From NCBI GenBank assembly GCA_050084515.1, contig CM114275.1, positions 11,470,001-11,534,000 of the forward strand: 64,000 nucleotides of DNA, read 5' to 3'. The notes below the pieces were generated by a model that ran no database searches, was not told the origin of the DNA, and saw nothing but the letters and a program-made list of their open reading frames with translations. Positions within the stretch are counted from its first letter, which is position 1, and each line of letters opens with the position of its first letter. Origin of the DNA: Blasia pusilla (Eukaryota; Marchantiophyta; Marchantiopsida; Blasiales). Both the position numbers and the translations under genes were made by a program. Positions 22,292 to 34,532 of the stretch are shown in pieces.

Positions 22292-23358
22292 TTACATTTT
22301 GTGTGTAATGATTTTCTTTTTTGAATGTTCATCATTACCAATCGTAATGCGGATGAAACTCTTCTTTCTTATCTTAGATAATGCCACATATAATTGACCA
22401 TGAGAGAAAACGGGATTCGACAAATAAATTCTTACTTTTTCTAGAGTTTGACCTTGAGATTTATTAATAGTCATTGCAAAAGTTGGACGAATAGGGAAAT
22501 GAAACCTACGTAGATCAAATGGCAAACCACAATTTGATACAATCAATGGGATACGTGGAATAAAAACTCAATCTCCAATATTCTTTCCGGTGATGAATTC
22601 AGCATCTATACAATGTTGCATAAATCCACGAATTACCAATCTTGTCCCATTTGCTTGTCCCTGTGATCCATTCATGTTTCGTAACAACATGATAGGTGCA
22701 CCAATCTTCAAACGACAAACGATGTGGCGGTAGTCCAGAAGGCAAGCATGTGTTCAAAAATTGATTTGGATATATATGGCTTTCCTCATTCGGAATAGAA
22801 TCCACACTAAGGTATATATGTTCCTCTACCAATAAATAATAATTTAATTTCATCAAAATAAAGTTAAATTTCTATTCAAAAGTACATAATCAAAGTTCAT
22901 TCTTAAAGAATCGATGGAAAATTAGTATAACCTCTCCAGGAAATTGTGATGCATTTATCTCATCAACATCTCTGTTCCTTGGTGTCAAAATCGTTGTATC
23001 TCTCAAGAAGTCAATATTTTAGAATCGGTTTTGAGATATTCCATAGATAATATGGATAAGATCGCATATTTTATTACTCTTAGTAACCATAACCGGCCGG
23101 TAATCTGATATAGTCTTCTCTCATATGAGTTTGCAAATATACACGACCCTCTCCCACCTCTAATAACCAATCAGCAAAAGCTTGTTGTTCAGCGCGCAAA
23201 TGACCTTCCAACCTTTGAACTTGCATTTTTGTCGTCAATTTCATCACCTTTACATAAGACCATAGAGATAATCGCTTTATAGTGGCTTGAATTATTTTTG
23301 GACAATCTCCATGATAAACCACAGGCAAAACTTGACAAATGTCACCGTTTGCCACCAA
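22292..23358 (-). pseudogene. Helitron Pif1-like helicase, C-terminal fragment
   Basis: Reading leftward, three blocks are in helicase order. First GDICQVLPVVYHGDC with SLWSYVKVMKLTTKMQ and FADWLLEVGEGR (23358-23080). Then IPNEESHIYPNQFLNTCLPS and GLPPHRLSFED (22856-22700). Last [20 protein letters not shown] with [12 protein letters not shown] (22546-22292). These are motifs III to VI of the Pif1 helicase carried by plant Helitrons. The Rep part and the Walker A motif are absent, and frameshifts separate the blocks. It is cut at about 23360, where palindromes of the two-gene element begin. Confidence 0.85.
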
Positions 23359-23399
23359 ATGTTATTTATCGTAGATCATCGGAGGTCGGAAACCCACGA

Positions 23400-23670
23400 T
23401 TTGCAGACTGAGTATACTTGCAAACTTAGAACTTGCAACCCGTTGGGATCCGACGGGTTGCAAACTGATGCAACATGTCGGAATCCGACGGTTTCCAAAC
23501 TTAGTATCCTTGCACACTTGGAACTTTCAACCCGTCGGGATCCGAAGTGTTGCAGAGTGATGCAACCAGTCGGGTTTCGACGGGTTGCATAGTGAGGCAA
23601 CCAGTCATTTCCGATGGGTTGCTTGGCTTTTGAGGTTTGGAATCCCTCACATTCTGACGGGTTGCAACCT
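23400..23670. repeat. Palindrome array in a MULE intron remnant
   Basis: About six or seven diverged 27-bp palindromes (near 23436, 23470, 23528, 23562, 23599 and 23642) lie just past the GTGAG donor of the transposase fragment to the right. Two have about a 90-bp higher-order period, with ACTTGCAA-type spacers repeated. The equivalent intron of T1 (47840-48341) is also an array. Confidence 0.7.
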
Positions 23671-23740
23671 TGCATTTTGACCACATTATTTTTCAATCTT
23701 TTCTTCATGTGAGCTGGAAAGGAGAAAATGGTGAACTCAC

Positions 23741-24130
23741 ATGCCGCATGAAGTTTCCCCATTGTCTCATACGAATGGTCTACTAACTCATCTAGAAACA
23801 CAAATGTTAGAATTTTCCCTCAATCGCATGCTTCCTCCACCACCCATAAAGTTCTTCTTGGCACTCCATGGCTTGTTTCAAGGTTTTACTATCCTTACAA
23901 CGTTGAGGTAGAGCAACATGCTCTATTCTCTTATCCTCCTTAATGCAAGATTTGGTGTAGCGAGTCAAAGACTGTTGCCAATGGAAAGCATCCGACCTTT
24001 CCCTCTCAAGTTGAACTTCTCCACCCGAGAACACTTTCCTTATAGCAATCCCTCCCGCTTGTGCATTTTCCGCCAAGAACCCATAAATTTTAGGAGGTGG
24101 CCTTTTGTTTTCCTTCACCACCAATATGGT
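23741..24130 (-). pseudogene. MULE transposase core fragment (T3)
   Basis: Encodes VKENKRPPPKIYGFLAENAQ, AIRKVFSGGEVQLERERSDA, FHWQQSLTRYTKSC and MECQEELYGWWRKHAIEGKF, then a frameshift and the exon end before GTGAGT. It is the same protein as T1 (48436-49095) and T2. The catalytic-region D of T1 (FMADNAQ) reads E here (FLAENAQ), so it was already mutated. The upstream half is replaced by the Ty3 fragment that starts at about 24150. Confidence 0.7.
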
Positions 24131-24149
24131 CACACTAGGGATAGGTGTT

Positions 24150-26229
24150 ACGATCTTCTCCGAGAGGTACGTCCAGAGGTAGGCAGAGGACTTGAGGGCA
24201 AGAGAGTTGGTGGAGATCGAGTGGTGGTAAAGTGACATCACTAGTCATAGGAGATGGAGATGGAGGACATGCACCCGATGCAATGATCCTTACGCGCATC
24301 GATCAGTTGGAGCAAAGGATTGTTGCCATGACGATGATGAAGTTGCAGGCAAACACGGAGTTGGGAGTACCTAGTGTGGCGCCAGCCTCCACATCTTACC
24401 ACAATGCTAGTGAGGATTGTGCAAGGATGGGATTTGTGTGAAGTGCGGCTTAGGTTGAGGCTGCTATGGTGATGACTCAGGGTGCTGCGAGAGTAGCCGG
24501 GCCATCGAGAGGTGGCAGAGGACTTGGGGGCGAGAGAGTTGGTGGAGATCGAGTGGTAGATGATTGTGGTGGTAAAGTGGCATCGCTAGTCACAGGAGAT
24601 GGAGGACATGCACCCGATGCAACGCTCCTTACGCGCATCGATCAGTTAGAGCAGAGGATTGTTGCCATGATGATGATGAAGTTGCAGGCAGACGCGGAGC
24701 TGAGAGTACCTAGTGTGGCGCCAACCTCCACATCTTACCACAATGCTGGTAAGGATTCTGCGGGGATGGGATTTATGTGAAGTGCAGCTTAAGTTGAGGC
24801 TGCTACGGTGATGACTCGAGGTGTTGCGAGAGTAGCCGAGCCATCAAGAGGTGGGGTTGAGATTCAATCACAGGAGGGGACCGATGGGCGGCAGGCCAGG
24901 GTTCCTCGGTCGTTTACATTGTCAGAGGCACTACATACACCATCGATGGTGCCTCGACGACCGGTAGTACCCATGGGTGGGATAGGTGCGTCGACGTCAT
25001 GAGGAGTTGGAAAGTTGACTCCTATGCCAACTCGGGAGGAGCCAATGTCATCCATGTTGGTGGAGGTGGCCACTAGGATGAGCCACGCTCCGTTGTTTTC
25101 CGCCATGGAGTTGGCAACATTGGGAGTTGGACCAGCGGAGGTGTTCCGGCTGGCCGCCACATTGTATGAGTTTGGAGAGGTGAGTGCCTCTCATTCAAAG
25201 GTAGTTGAGGAGGTGGTGGACTTGCCCTCGGAGCATGTGCTCGGGACGTCCCCCACTGAGTCCTAGCATGCTGCGGTGGAAAAGTTGGTAGATATGCCAA
25301 CTAGGCCAGCAATAGAGCGAGCTATTATCACACCAGGTGTGGTGTTGTTGGATAATCGAGCATGAGTTTTTTTCTTGGTTAGTCCCACATGTACGATGCG
25401 CCACCCGCAGCGCATCTTACTTGATTCAGGAGCGCAACCCTTGATGTTAGGGAAGGCGGCATGTTTGGCGTTGGGTTTACAGAAAGGCGACATTGAGCGT
25501 TATCCCTTTCACATACAAACCTCTATTGGAGGCGTATCACCCATGCAGTACATGAATTGACAAGAGTTGGTGGTTAGACTCGAGCCAAAGCATGAGTCGG
25601 ATAGTGCGATGGTGCATACTTGGGCGATTACGACACCGGCAGAGTCATATGATGTGTTGGTAGGAGTACGGTGTTGTACCCTCTTGGGTTCATTATGGAT
25701 TTTTGGGAGGAGACAGTTTCTTATCGGCCGGGGTGGCAATCAGACGATGGATGGATGAGGCATCTACCGGTGGAGTTCTTAGGAAGTAGTGGTGGTTGAC
25801 CGTGTGAGGATATGGTGACCACGTTGGCATCATTCAAAGGTGGTGTTCGCTGATCATGAGGGTTTGGGGAGAGGAGCACACATGCGGAGGACATTCTCGT
25901 AGCAGACAGTCCCATGGAGAGACATACCAGGCTGGGTATCTCTTCCCATGGTGCAGAGTTGCTTTATTATTGTTGGAGACGAGCGTTGAGATGTGTGGAG
26001 TGAAGACAAGCTCATGAGACAGGCGTGGAGTTGTGCCTATGATTGGAGCATGGTACGAGACTGTTAGATCTCTTCGGAGGGATCAACACGATGGATTGCT
26101 ACAATGTGGCAGTGTTGCGGGGATGATGGCACCGATGGTACTAGATGTGTATAGGATAGGAGATCTTGTCGGGTACATATATGTGTGCTATATGGAGTTA
26201 GGGGATCCAACTGCCAACTAGGGGGCGGT
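24150..26229 (+). pseudogene. Ty3-type gag and aspartic protease fragment
   Basis: The gag part contains a repeated coiled segment RIDQLEQRIVAM (24294 and 24636 areas). The protease is clear at 25400-25750: RILLDSGAQPLMLGKAACLA with the DSGA catalytic motif, then PFHIQTSIGGVS and YDVLVGVRCCTLLGS. A TGA breaks it at 25558-25560. Reverse transcriptase and integrase are missing: the protease is followed within about 450 bp by a purine tract and the 3' LTR at 26230. The LTR matches that of the PHD-integrase element at 9113, so both are probably fragments of one family. Confidence 0.7.
24187..24850 (+). repeat. 332-bp tandem duplication inside gag
   Basis: The stretch starting AGGACTTGAGGGC at 24187 restarts at 24519 as AGGACTTGGGGGC and stays collinear for about 330 bp, including GCATCGATCAGTTGGAGCA-type and CATCTTACCACAATGCT-type phrases. 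The two units differ by scattered substitutions. A third unit starts near 24830 but is soon lost. Confidence 0.8.
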
Positions 26230-26983
26230 TGTGGTGTCCTATTGTATATGCGTGAGCATGTTTCATTTATGTGTGGATTTACCCATATGTTGGGAAGATC
26301 GGTGTTTTGTGATGTGTAGATCTGACCAACGATGTGGATTGTGTAGCGATGTGTATGCACACGATAGTTGTCACATCTTATTTTGACGTAGGTAGAGTTC
26401 TATCGCGATGAAGGCATAGAGAGTCAGCGGGCTATTCGAGTGTAACTTCGTTCCGAGATGTCGGATGAAGTTGGCAACAAGTTTGTTGTGTCGAGAACAT
26501 TGTTTATGGCGATTTCCCTATTTTGGTTTTTGTCTGTCAAGTGACTCATTGACCGAGTCAATGGTAGCGTCTGCACGCAGATTATCGTTGGTAGGGCTAT
26601 TTTTGGGGAAAGAGCTTTTTGGCTCTTACCAAGAGTATAAGCGTGAGAGAGATGGATTTCTCAAGCCATCTTTCTCATGTTGAGCCTTAGGAGCACCTCT
26701 CTTGCATAGATGTGTGTGGGTATGTAGGAGTTAGGGAATTAGTGTCCAGATTCCCTCATAGCAGAGGGTGGATGTGGTTCGATATGCCGATGTAGATTCA
26801 TGAGTGGAGTTTTAGGCCGGGTGAGCCATTTTTACTACTCTTGATTTTGTTGTGGGGTCCCACTATATATGCGTGAGTATGTTTCATTTATGTGTGGATC
26901 TACCTATGTGTTGAGAAGATCGGTGTTGTGTGGTGTGTAGATGTGACCAGCGATATGGGTTGTGTAGCGATGTGTATGCACAC
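26230..26983 (+). repeat. 3' LTR of the gag-protease Ty3 fragment
   Basis: It follows a purine tract (CTAGGGGGCGG), begins TGTGGTGTCC and ends GCACACGACA, so it has the usual TG...CA ends. The first ~130 bp (26230-26361) recur at the end (26851-26983), as in the LTR at 9113-9889. Sequence right of 26983 is the palindrome-bearing 5' region of copy F. Confidence 0.5.
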
Positions 26984-27475
26984 GACAAACCCGTCTGGTT
27001 ACGTTAGGTTGCACGATGGCCAACTTCTTCCTTGCAACCCGTCGGACTCCGACGGGTTGCATGATTCTCATGTGCAAAGTACCATAATAGCCAGACGTCG
27101 CCGTGGGTCCAATGGTTCCCAAGACCCAATGGTCAGCTCAATGGCTCAAAAAGAATTTGAGGCATAGATTTCACTCATTTCTCTTTTTCATTCCGCAATT
27201 TCAATTAGAGCTCTTCTTCCTTTGATGACTCCTCCCGGAAGTTGAGGTCCCCGCGTCTGCTCAACATAACAGTTATTCTCGAGGCCCCCCGCTAGAAGGT
27301 AATGACACTCCAAGTGACAACGCTTTGAGGTTTGACACAGAGAGTGGATCATGTTCTAGTAAAGTTTGAGGAGTGCACAGCTGTAGTTCTTTCACATTCA
27401 CAATAACGAGGAAAAAAATACAAGCAACAAAGTTTGGGAGCGTCACTCCCAAGTCCATTAGGATGGTTCGGAAAT
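26984..27475 (+). pseudogene. Copy F: 5' remnant of the ParB-like element gene
   Basis: It holds a perfect 27-bp palindrome at 27034-27060, then the same 5' leader as copy C (CCAATGGTCAGCTCAATGGC matches CCAACGGTCAGCTCAACGGC at 51322). A broken first exon at about 27408-27470 corresponds to MTRKK and TPKSIR of copy C. The TATA box found in C, D and E is not recognisable here. The gene is lost after about 20 codons. With T3 to the left on the opposite strand it forms a fifth divergent pair, interrupted by the Ty3 fragment. Confidence 0.55.
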
Positions 27476-27614
27476 TTTTTGCCCAGTGATCGGCTACTTC
27501 GTAGTTCTAGGAGAAATTTCTTTTTATCGGTGGAGTGAAGGCACCAAGTCCCATAATCTACCGCACAGGTATGTATTCACCATACTCTGGGGGCACATAC
27601 CTCGGAATCCAATT

Positions 27615-28522
27615 TCATCCGGGGTTGGGTGTTGGCATGGTTTGGATTGCATAGCACCCTTCCCATTGCTCGGCTTCATACCATCCGTCTTCTGAGGTTG
27701 GGTCCTCCTGAACCCAACGAAGATCCCTCTGAAGGTGACATTCCTGGGCAGTATGCCCTTGGTTTCCGCAGGAATTGCACCAAACGTTCGGCCTCATAAG
27801 ACCGGGTCTCCTTCTAGGGTCCTTTTGGGCCGTTAGGTGCACCTTCAACTCAGCCATTTTTTACTTAACTCCTCAATGGCTGACCTCCCCGCCTTCTTTG
27901 CGGAATCGCGTACCGGACTAATAGATTTCTCACCGGCATGCTTCGCGGGCTTGGCTCTTTGCCCACGCTTTGAGGAGCTTTTGTGTTTGCTCACTTTATT
28001 CTTCCCCTTGGAGTTTGATATCCTTCGGAATCTGAGGACTCCGTTGTACTATCAGTAGAAGCTTCGGTGTTGGTGGAGGACACTTCGTCTTTGGATGAAG
28101 AACTAGTCTGTGAAGAGCCCCGCCGTTGGTGGCACCGTCTTTGTGTTTTACATGATTTTTTGGAGGCTTCGTACGCCTCTGCGGACGCAATCATCACCTC
28201 CAGCGGGTCTCGTTGGCCCCAACAAATACGCTAGAACACACCACTACCTCTCACTTGGTAGATTTTTTTGTGTCCGGACTATCAAAGGAAATGGACCGAT
28301 ACACTAGGCTTTGGAATCTTTGGATATATTCCCTTAGAGTCTCCTTCTTAATACCATTGGCTAGATCGCTTCTTTAAAAGGCTTGGGAATACCCATAATA
28401 AATCTTCCTTTGAGCCTTTCCCATTAGCCTTAGCCACATGGATAAACTCAAGCACAAAGTTGTCCACATCATCTCCCGCAGAAGTGGGATATCGCATCAG
28501 GATTTTCCTAGCATTGACCATC
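27615..28522 (-). pseudogene. LTR retrotransposon gag with CCHC zinc knuckle
   Basis: Reading leftward from 28522: ILMRYPTSAGDDVDNFVLEF, IHVAKANGKGSKEDLLWVF, then a Ser-rich charged region (28190-28000), and a zinc knuckle CNSCGNQGHTAQEC in the frame 27857-27615. This is the order of a plant retrotransposon gag. Frameshifts separate the parts and no pol follows. It starts just left of the LTR-like repeat 28541-29815, which would be its 5' LTR. Confidence 0.6.
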
Positions 28523-28540
28523 TAAGAAGTTAGGCTGCTA

Positions 28541-29815
28541 GGTTTGATCCCCAAGAAGATCACTATTATCCAAAAAGAAAGCTTAAGTTGTGGTATTTAT
28601 ATGAAATTGATAGTTATGTTGATACGAGATTGTTTTAAACATTCATCCATTCATTTTACTTCTCACAAGTACCAAGATTTTCTTTCTTATGTTCTCTCAA
28701 GTGGAACAGAACAAACTCCTAGAAGATGCTTCCTCACAACACAAGAACCTAATAGAGATCTCAATTTCTTGATGGCTTCTTCCTACTCTCAAAATTGAAT
28801 CCGTCTCACTGGGCTACTCTCTGTCAAACATATTTCCTACATCTCACAGTCGATCATTCTTTTAGTGTAAACTTCTCTCCGAGTCATTTCTCACTCTGCA
28901 GACCCAATAAGAATTCTCATACATATGCTCCGCACATCAAAATGAAGAAATGAGGTTGGTGCTATTCCATCAAGAACAAGAAAGATTCAAAGTGTTTACA
29001 CGCATGAGAGGATACTACTCTCCCACTCGGACCATTCCTACAGCATAAGAACATCGCAAGAGAATGATGTTGATAAAAACGTTGATGATCCTTAAATATC
29101 CTTCCAAACGGCATCGGTACTAAAGATTTGAAGGGTTTCTTGCTAGATAGACACCTTTTGAGATCTTTTAACTACTTTTACCTTCGGTTCTCTTATCTTT
29201 TCATGTGATCCCTATGACTCCACAGGTAGCAACTGTTCTAACTTCCTATCCGGTCCAAAAAGTCACGCCTCTTCCTAGCCTAACTACTCCAGCATTGTAT
29301 CGCTTGGAAGCTTGGAAAATCTTCCCTTCAATACGAAGTCGGGACCTCTTCTTCTTCTCTCGAAGACGAAGTGTTGCATTCTTCGCTTTTGTTCCAGGTG
29401 CTTTGTTCTTCCTTCTTCGTTCTTCCGCGAAGTATTGTTGCCTCTTCTTGGTGCTTCGACAAAGAATGAAGTACTTTGATCTTTGTCTTTCACCTTCCTT
29501 GAAGAACGAAGTACTTCATTAACAGGTTCTTTATTCGTGCTTCATTATCTTTTCCAATCTTCGTTCTTGGTCTTTCCGACTTTGTTAGCTAATTTCTCGC
29601 TCCTCCAAGGCAAATCCTTGACTTTCCATCTCTCTGCCTTATCCTAGGAGCATCATAATCCATTCCAATACTCCTCATTCTTCCAATACGCAAAAAATAG
29701 TATTCAAGAAAGCCTTTTACTTCAAAGAGGCTTCACTCCTAAAGACATCTATACTCAAGTTGAATACAAAAATGTGTTTATCTTCAAAATTGCAAATTTG
29801 TGGGTATCACATACC
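28541..29815 (-). repeat. LTR-like repeat, copy 1
   Basis: It is collinear with 30979-31990, sharing GATCCCCAAGA at the left end, CCTTCCTATCC/CTTCCTATCTG, GCACGCCTCTTCCTAGCC and the CTTCGTTCTT-rich part. On the minus strand it is preceded by GAGGGAGGGGGTATG (polypurine-like, about 29817-29832) and begins TGTGATACCC, so the minus strand is the likely sense. Length about 1.27 kb. Confidence 0.5.
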
Positions 29816-30978
29816 CCCTCCCTCAAATGTGAGCCGCCCTGACGAACACATCAATGTTCTACATCTAAGTCCATAATTGTATCTTCTAATCCTTCAAACT
29901 CAGTTGTTGAAGGAAAGCGGCCATGAATAGTGAAGCTTTGTTGATGATGTTGGGTGTGTGGTTCCGCATTCTCTCCCTCCACTTAACAACTAATAATGAA
30001 GAGCCTAGCACTTCGTTCTGAACTAGGACATCAAGTGGTATAAATGGAGTAAGTGCCACAGTGATCGTAGGGGATGTCTTCGGAAGAGGCTTGATGTGGT
30101 TGTCGAGTGGCGTTTCCTGTGTTTGTTGACATATGCTAACTCTTCTAGCATCTATTGTTCAAAGTGCTTCACCGTCTCCTCCACTATCTCCTTGGTTTCT
30201 TCGGGATCTAGCTGATCTTCGTTTAGAAGCTTCTGTTCCGCTTCAACGACTAAGATCCTTCATGTCGCATAAAACCATTGAGCAACCCCGTCGATGTTGG
30301 TTGCCTGTTGCTCTTGAAGTCGAGCTTGAAGTAACTTGGACATATGGGCATTATGCATTGCTATCTTCTTGAATTCCGCTTGTAGCATATTTACTTATTG
30401 CTGATATTGCTGAATCTCTTGCGAAGCTTGCTTGACTTGTGCAACCAACTGATCCGCCCCACACTCAATATTCATTGCCAAACTTTCCCACTGTTGCGCA
30501 TTTCGGGATTCATACTGAGTTGTTGCCACTTTGGCTTAAGCTTTATGTAGCATCGCCTTCTTGTTGTTGAGCTCTTGACTACGAAGCTTGATCTAGTGTT
30601 GTAACATGATTCCCTGTGCATCGTTCTCTGACGAAGACTGTGCGGTGCTATCTAAGTCATTCAACGCTTGGGTACACTGATCAGCTCTTGCATCATCGCC
30701 TACAGGTAACACCTTCTGTAGTCTTGGCATCGGTCCACTAAAGGGTCTTGGCATCGGTCCAAAACAATATTCCACATGAGAGTGGATATTGAGGGGATAA
30801 TGTTGGATTCTCAAAATCCACTTCTCAAAACACCATTAATCTGATTGGCCCCCTTGTATGAGGAGAAACCTAGATTGATGGTTCCAACTTAGACATCGAA
30901 GGAGTCATAGTAATACGACATAGGTGGTTGTAATGTACTAGAGTTATAATAATTGGTCTTTTTAGGATAATTTAATGA
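29816..30978 (-). other. Internal region between two LTR-like repeats
   Basis: About 1.16 kb with no recognisable protein on either strand. A 19-bp phrase, GTCTTGGCATCGGTCCA with flank, is duplicated near 30721 and 30746. Because the flanking repeats are direct and the region is short, this could be a small non-autonomous LTR element (TRIM/LARD-like) or a deletion product. Confidence 0.35.
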
Positions 30979-31990
30979 GTTTGATCCCCAAGAGAATCAC
31001 GATTATCTGAAAAGAGAGTTTAAGTTGTCGTTTATCTTGTAATACTTGTAATTAAGTGTATACAGTTCAAATTTAATCAATTATCATTGTATTATTCTCT
31101 TCATTGGTACCAATATTTCCTTCCTCGATTCTCTCCAATGGGATTAAATTCACGCTCAGGTAGATCTTCACTCAACACCAAAGAACCTCACAGAGATCTC
31201 GACAAGGAGATGGCTTATCCTAATTTCGGAACTCAATCCGTCTTGTAAGGCTATTCTCCGTCAAACAAATTTCTCACATCTCAATGTTGATTATTATATT
31301 GGTTAAAGTTGCTCTCCCATTTCACTCTTCACTTTGCGGACCCAATAAGAATTCTCAGACATATGCATCGCACATCAGAATGAAGAAATGGGTTCTTTAC
31401 TATTCCATCAAGAACAAGAAAGCTTCAAAGTGTATATAACCACGAGAGGGTACTACTCCCTTGCTCAGACCATTCCTACAGCATAAGGACATCATAAGAG
31501 AATGATGATAGTAACTACGTTGATCTTTAAATATCCTTTCAAACAGTATCAGTACTAAAGATCTAAAGCACTCCTTGTTAAGCAGGTACCTATTGGGTTC
31601 TTTTAACTACTTTGATCTACGGTTCTTTGATCTTTTCCTATGATCCCTATGAATCTGTTGGTCATAATTGTTCAACCTTCCTATCTGTTCCAAAAAGGCA
31701 CGCCTCTTCCTAGCCTAACTACTCTCACGGTGTGCCGCTCAGAATTTTGGACAGTCTTATCTTCGCTGCAAAGTCGAGACCTCTTCTTTTTCCTTCCAAG
31801 ATGAAGCTCTTCCTCTTCTTACAAATACGAAGCTCTTGCTCTTCTTACAAAGTGCTCCGTGCTTCGTTAATATGCAAAGTACAATTGCTTCTTCTTGGTG
31901 CTTTGTTGAAGAGCAAAGTCCTTCATAAATGTTTTCTTTATTAGGCTTCGTTTTCTTCGACAAGCTTTGCTCTTGGTCTTTAGACTTTGT
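30979..31990 (-). repeat. LTR-like repeat, copy 2 (truncated)
   Basis: Diverged copy of 28541-29815 in the same orientation. It ends at about 31990, where a LINE 3' fragment starts, so the outer part is lost. Confidence 0.5.
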
Positions 31991-32431
31991 AAGTTTATGA
32001 ACTCCTTTGCCACAAGAAGGAGGGACCTCAAGGTCTTGGGGCCACAAGAATGTGAATGGACTATTGAATTTCCTACGCAGCCGGGATATCACATTAGAGG
32101 TAAAGGGCTCTGTTATTTTGCATACCGTTCTTCCATCATTGGAATATGGCGCACCATTGTGGGATGCCAACACCAAACAAAGGGACAGGTTTGAAGCTTC
32201 CTCGCGAATGACCACAACTAGTGGGAGATCAGAACTTGGAGTGGAACCCCTGGAGCATAGACATGACATTGCAAAGTTGAAATGGCAAAGGCACCTCCAG
32301 GAAATGGATTCTCATCACTATCCTAAAGTGGCGATGGGAAAATTTTGGACACAGAGAAGGCCAGTAAAGCCAAATCTTGGACAAAAAGGTTTCAAGAGAT
32401 TGTGCAAGCAACCAAGGTCTAGCGGGGCCTA
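31991..32431 (+). pseudogene. LINE reverse transcriptase C-terminal fragment
   Basis: The frame reads VLPSLEYGAPLWDANTKQRD then RFEASSRMTT, PLEHRHDIAKLKWQRHLQEM and KFWTQRRPVKPNLGQ. 'LP.LEYG..LWD.N....DR.E' and 'LR...DI.KLKW..HL..M' are the C-terminal region of plant non-LTR polyproteins after the reverse transcriptase core. No upstream RT or endonuclease remains. It ends about 75 bp before the terminus of element 1. Confidence 0.65.
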
Positions 32432-32507
32432 ACGAGTGGGAGTAAGAGGAGAAACCCACTACTTTGGTTATGGTATCCACAAATCGTTAACCATAACCAA
32501 AGGGGGC

Positions 32508-33966
32508 TGGTATTCTGGCAGGAGAGAGGAAGAGAGGAGAGTCTCTCTTAACAAAGAAAGGGCAGAATCCGCCTCCTCTCTTCAAAACTTTTTAACATAT
32601 TTGAAATTTTTGTTTGCTTTAAAATTCATGAGATCTTTAGAAGAGAGTAGCAAGTGGACCACATTTGGGCCTAAAGTAACCTCCTTTTTCCAGGGGACGA
32701 AAAACAAGTAGACATCATAAGACCACTACAAACATTCTTCCATCACTCTCCATGTGAGCCTGATTTTCTTCATATTGCCTATGTAAGTCTATAGTAAGTT
32801 GTGCATAGGGGTATTATTATTGGAGGACCATTGGTAGATAATTTGACCAGAAGTAGCAATTTCATCTCAATAAAAGGTTCAAATAAGGACTCTAACTATG
32901 GTCTCAATTGACTCCGGTGCCCTTCAAGGTTTAACTTCTCTGAATATGTGGTTGACATTATGGATTGTTGACTCTTCTTGCAAAAGGCATCAAATACTCA
33001 TCAATAAGGGGCAAAAGAAAGGCAAAAGGAAATGCCTTTACATGATTGCTGACTCTTTTTGTAGAAGGCATCAATACTCATCCATAAGGGGGTTTTCCAC
33101 AACAGAAAAAATCGCTCATCACTCATGGTAGCCGAAGACTTTCATTACATCATTTGATGATGTGGGCTAATGAATGGGTGCACAAAGTATACCATGGACT
33201 GCTGTGCGTTTGACAACTTGGTTTCATCATTCTCGCTGCCATTGAGAAATGTGATCACATGAGACAAAAATTGAACCAAAAGATTGATAGATGTCAGGAG
33301 TAAAGAGGAACTCATCAAGAAGAAAATATAATCAGACGAGACGACAATTGAAGCAAAAGATATTTAGCTATTAGGAATAAAGAGGAGCTGACGCACCCAT
33401 GTCCCTTCATTCAGATCCTAAATCTGAGAATCCGAGAACCTGAACCTCTTCCAAACCGTCGGAATCGGATGGGTTGCACCCCTTGCAAGCAAGCACACAA
33501 TAACAAAAGAAGGATCTTAAGAAGTGATTCCATTCTGCCTTGCACCCCATGAGAATCCAACAAGTTGGGAATCCCAAATGACAATCCGACACGTAGTAGG
33601 AATCCAACACGTCTTAGAGAAGAGAAGAATTAGAGAAGAATGGTTTGACAATAATAGGGGAACGAGACAAAAGTGAAGAAGCCCTCCAGAATGCCTCAAA
33701 ATTTGGACTAACAGGGAAAGAGTCAGATCACTCAAGCCGCGAACCTGTCGAAATCCGACTGATTGCCTGAAAGTGGTTTAAAATATTGTGAAAAGTTGCA
33801 ACCCGTCGAATCAGATGGATTGCAAAATAAACAGTCTGAGTAGATAGACCTACACAATCGACAAGACCGAAAAAAATATTCAACAAAATTTTACAAACAC
33901 CATCATGGTTCAAAAAATTCTTGTCCTTTATTACATTTGAGGGAAGCTCGAAAATATACATTTGAT
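32508..33966 (-). repeat. 3' tail and right terminus of element 1
   Basis: The terminus reads GGGGCTGGTATTCTGGCAG on the plus strand at about 32506-32525, the inverse of the ends at 556, 6657 and 57883. Next to it is the GAGAGGAA-rich subterminal part and the noncoding block seen at 5337-6400, inverted. Diverged palindromes are near 33450 and 33790. A TTTATT (AATAAA on minus) at 33927-33932 is the conserved poly(A)-like signal. Confidence 0.65.
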
Positions 33967-34532
33967 CTAGTCTATGATTTCTTCAGCCTCGTCATCTACA
34001 AATTTACTCCTAACTCTCCTAGGTTCTCGTACAAAAGGAACGTCCTGGGATACAAGTGGCTCCTCTGGCCAATTGTAGACGGGGATAAAAAATGTTGGGG
34101 AATTCAAGAGCCTTGGCCCCCCCCTAGGTACACCATAACGGTCCCATGGAACATGATTTGAATCCCACCGTCTTCCTCGATAGTAAATCTTGTACGCTCT
34201 GCAAGGTGACACCCATCCAGTATCAATATGTGCTTCGTCCTTGGAAACCAATAAATCCCTACTCCAAAATGCTTCAGTCAAGCTGGGTCCTTTAGTTCTT
34301 TGAACTCACTCATCATTGTCCGAAAGCTCTTCTAGAATTACTGTCGGCCTTGCCCTCCCGATTTTTGGAATAGTGGAAAGTGACGATGGTATCACTATCA
34401 ATGGTGGGTCTGGAACCGGAGCTCTCGGCTTTGGAGGAGAGTTGTATGCTCCCACTAGCCTATCGTAATGTGCCTTTGCCTCTTTGTAAAGGTCATAAAG
34501 TTCCTACCTTCCCTCAAGGTAGAGAATGTTCG

